From contig MFRJ01000083.1 in assembly GCA_001784535.1 (NCBI GenBank), positions 1-5,288 on the forward strand: a DNA stretch of 5,288 nt, given 5' to 3'. The stretch's first letter is position 1. Each line of letters begins with the position of its first letter. Shown piece after piece: positions 5,270 through 5,288 of the stretch. The notes beneath the pieces are model-generated. The model saw only the letters and a list, made by a program, of their open reading frames with translations. It had not been told where the DNA came from and did no database searches. The stretch comes from Candidatus Melainabacteria bacterium GWA2_34_9 (lineage in GTDB: Bacteria; Cyanobacteriota; Vampirovibrionia; Gastranaerophilales; UBA9971). A program made the translations under genes and the position numbers.

Positions 5270-5288
5270 TTAAATTGCTTTAAAAAAA

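Overview
The window is AT-rich, densely packed bacterial DNA. The mix of genes is a CHASE2-GGDEF membrane enzyme, a two-CW/HD-GYP protein, FolE2 and a small RWYD-repeat protein. Together with a scattered-type intergenic repeat beginning TGTCATTGCGAGC, it suggests an uncultured low-GC bacterium, possibly of the gut cyanobacterial sister group (Gastranaerophilales/Vampirovibrionia). This assignment is an inference from gene style; no rRNA or other phylogenetic marker is present.

Layout from left to right. Positions 1-1044 (+) hold the 3' part of a CHASE2-3TM-GGDEF diguanylate cyclase that enters from outside the window. Facing it tail to tail across 12 bp is a two-gene minus-strand operon: an SAM-dependent methyltransferase (2104-2970), then a cysteine-rich two-CW domain fused to an HD-GYP domain (1057-2091). 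A 214-bp divergent control region (2971-3184) separates this from a plus-strand pair: a small protein with two RWYD-x-DP repeats (3185-3559), then folE2 (GTP cyclohydrolase IB, 3570-4367). folE2 overlaps the stop codon of a minus-strand gene (4364-4945) for a protein carrying a JAMM/JAB-like E...HxHP...SxxD signature. The last 340 bp contain no convincing gene. They hold a 165-bp repeat element with 7-bp terminal inverted repeats and nested hairpins (5028-5192), a pair of 12-bp direct repeats, and a 7-bp GC-containing stem-loop at the right edge.

How the parts may work together: the cyclase and the HD-GYP protein have opposite predicted activities on cyclic di-GMP and lie next to each other. 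One would be fed by an extracytoplasmic CHASE2 sensor, the other by a cytoplasmic cysteine cluster that could sense metal or redox state. The HD-GYP protein carries substitutions that leave its catalytic state open. FolE2 would supply dihydroneopterin triphosphate for folate or queuosine-type pathways. The RWYD-repeat protein before it is of unknown function, but is probably cotranscribed and may be translationally coupled with folE2. I see no CRISPR array, tRNA, rRNA or transposase. Nothing here amounts to a demonstrated new system; the most interesting leads are the two-CW/HD-GYP fusion, the RWYD-folE2 pair and the JAMM-like protein.
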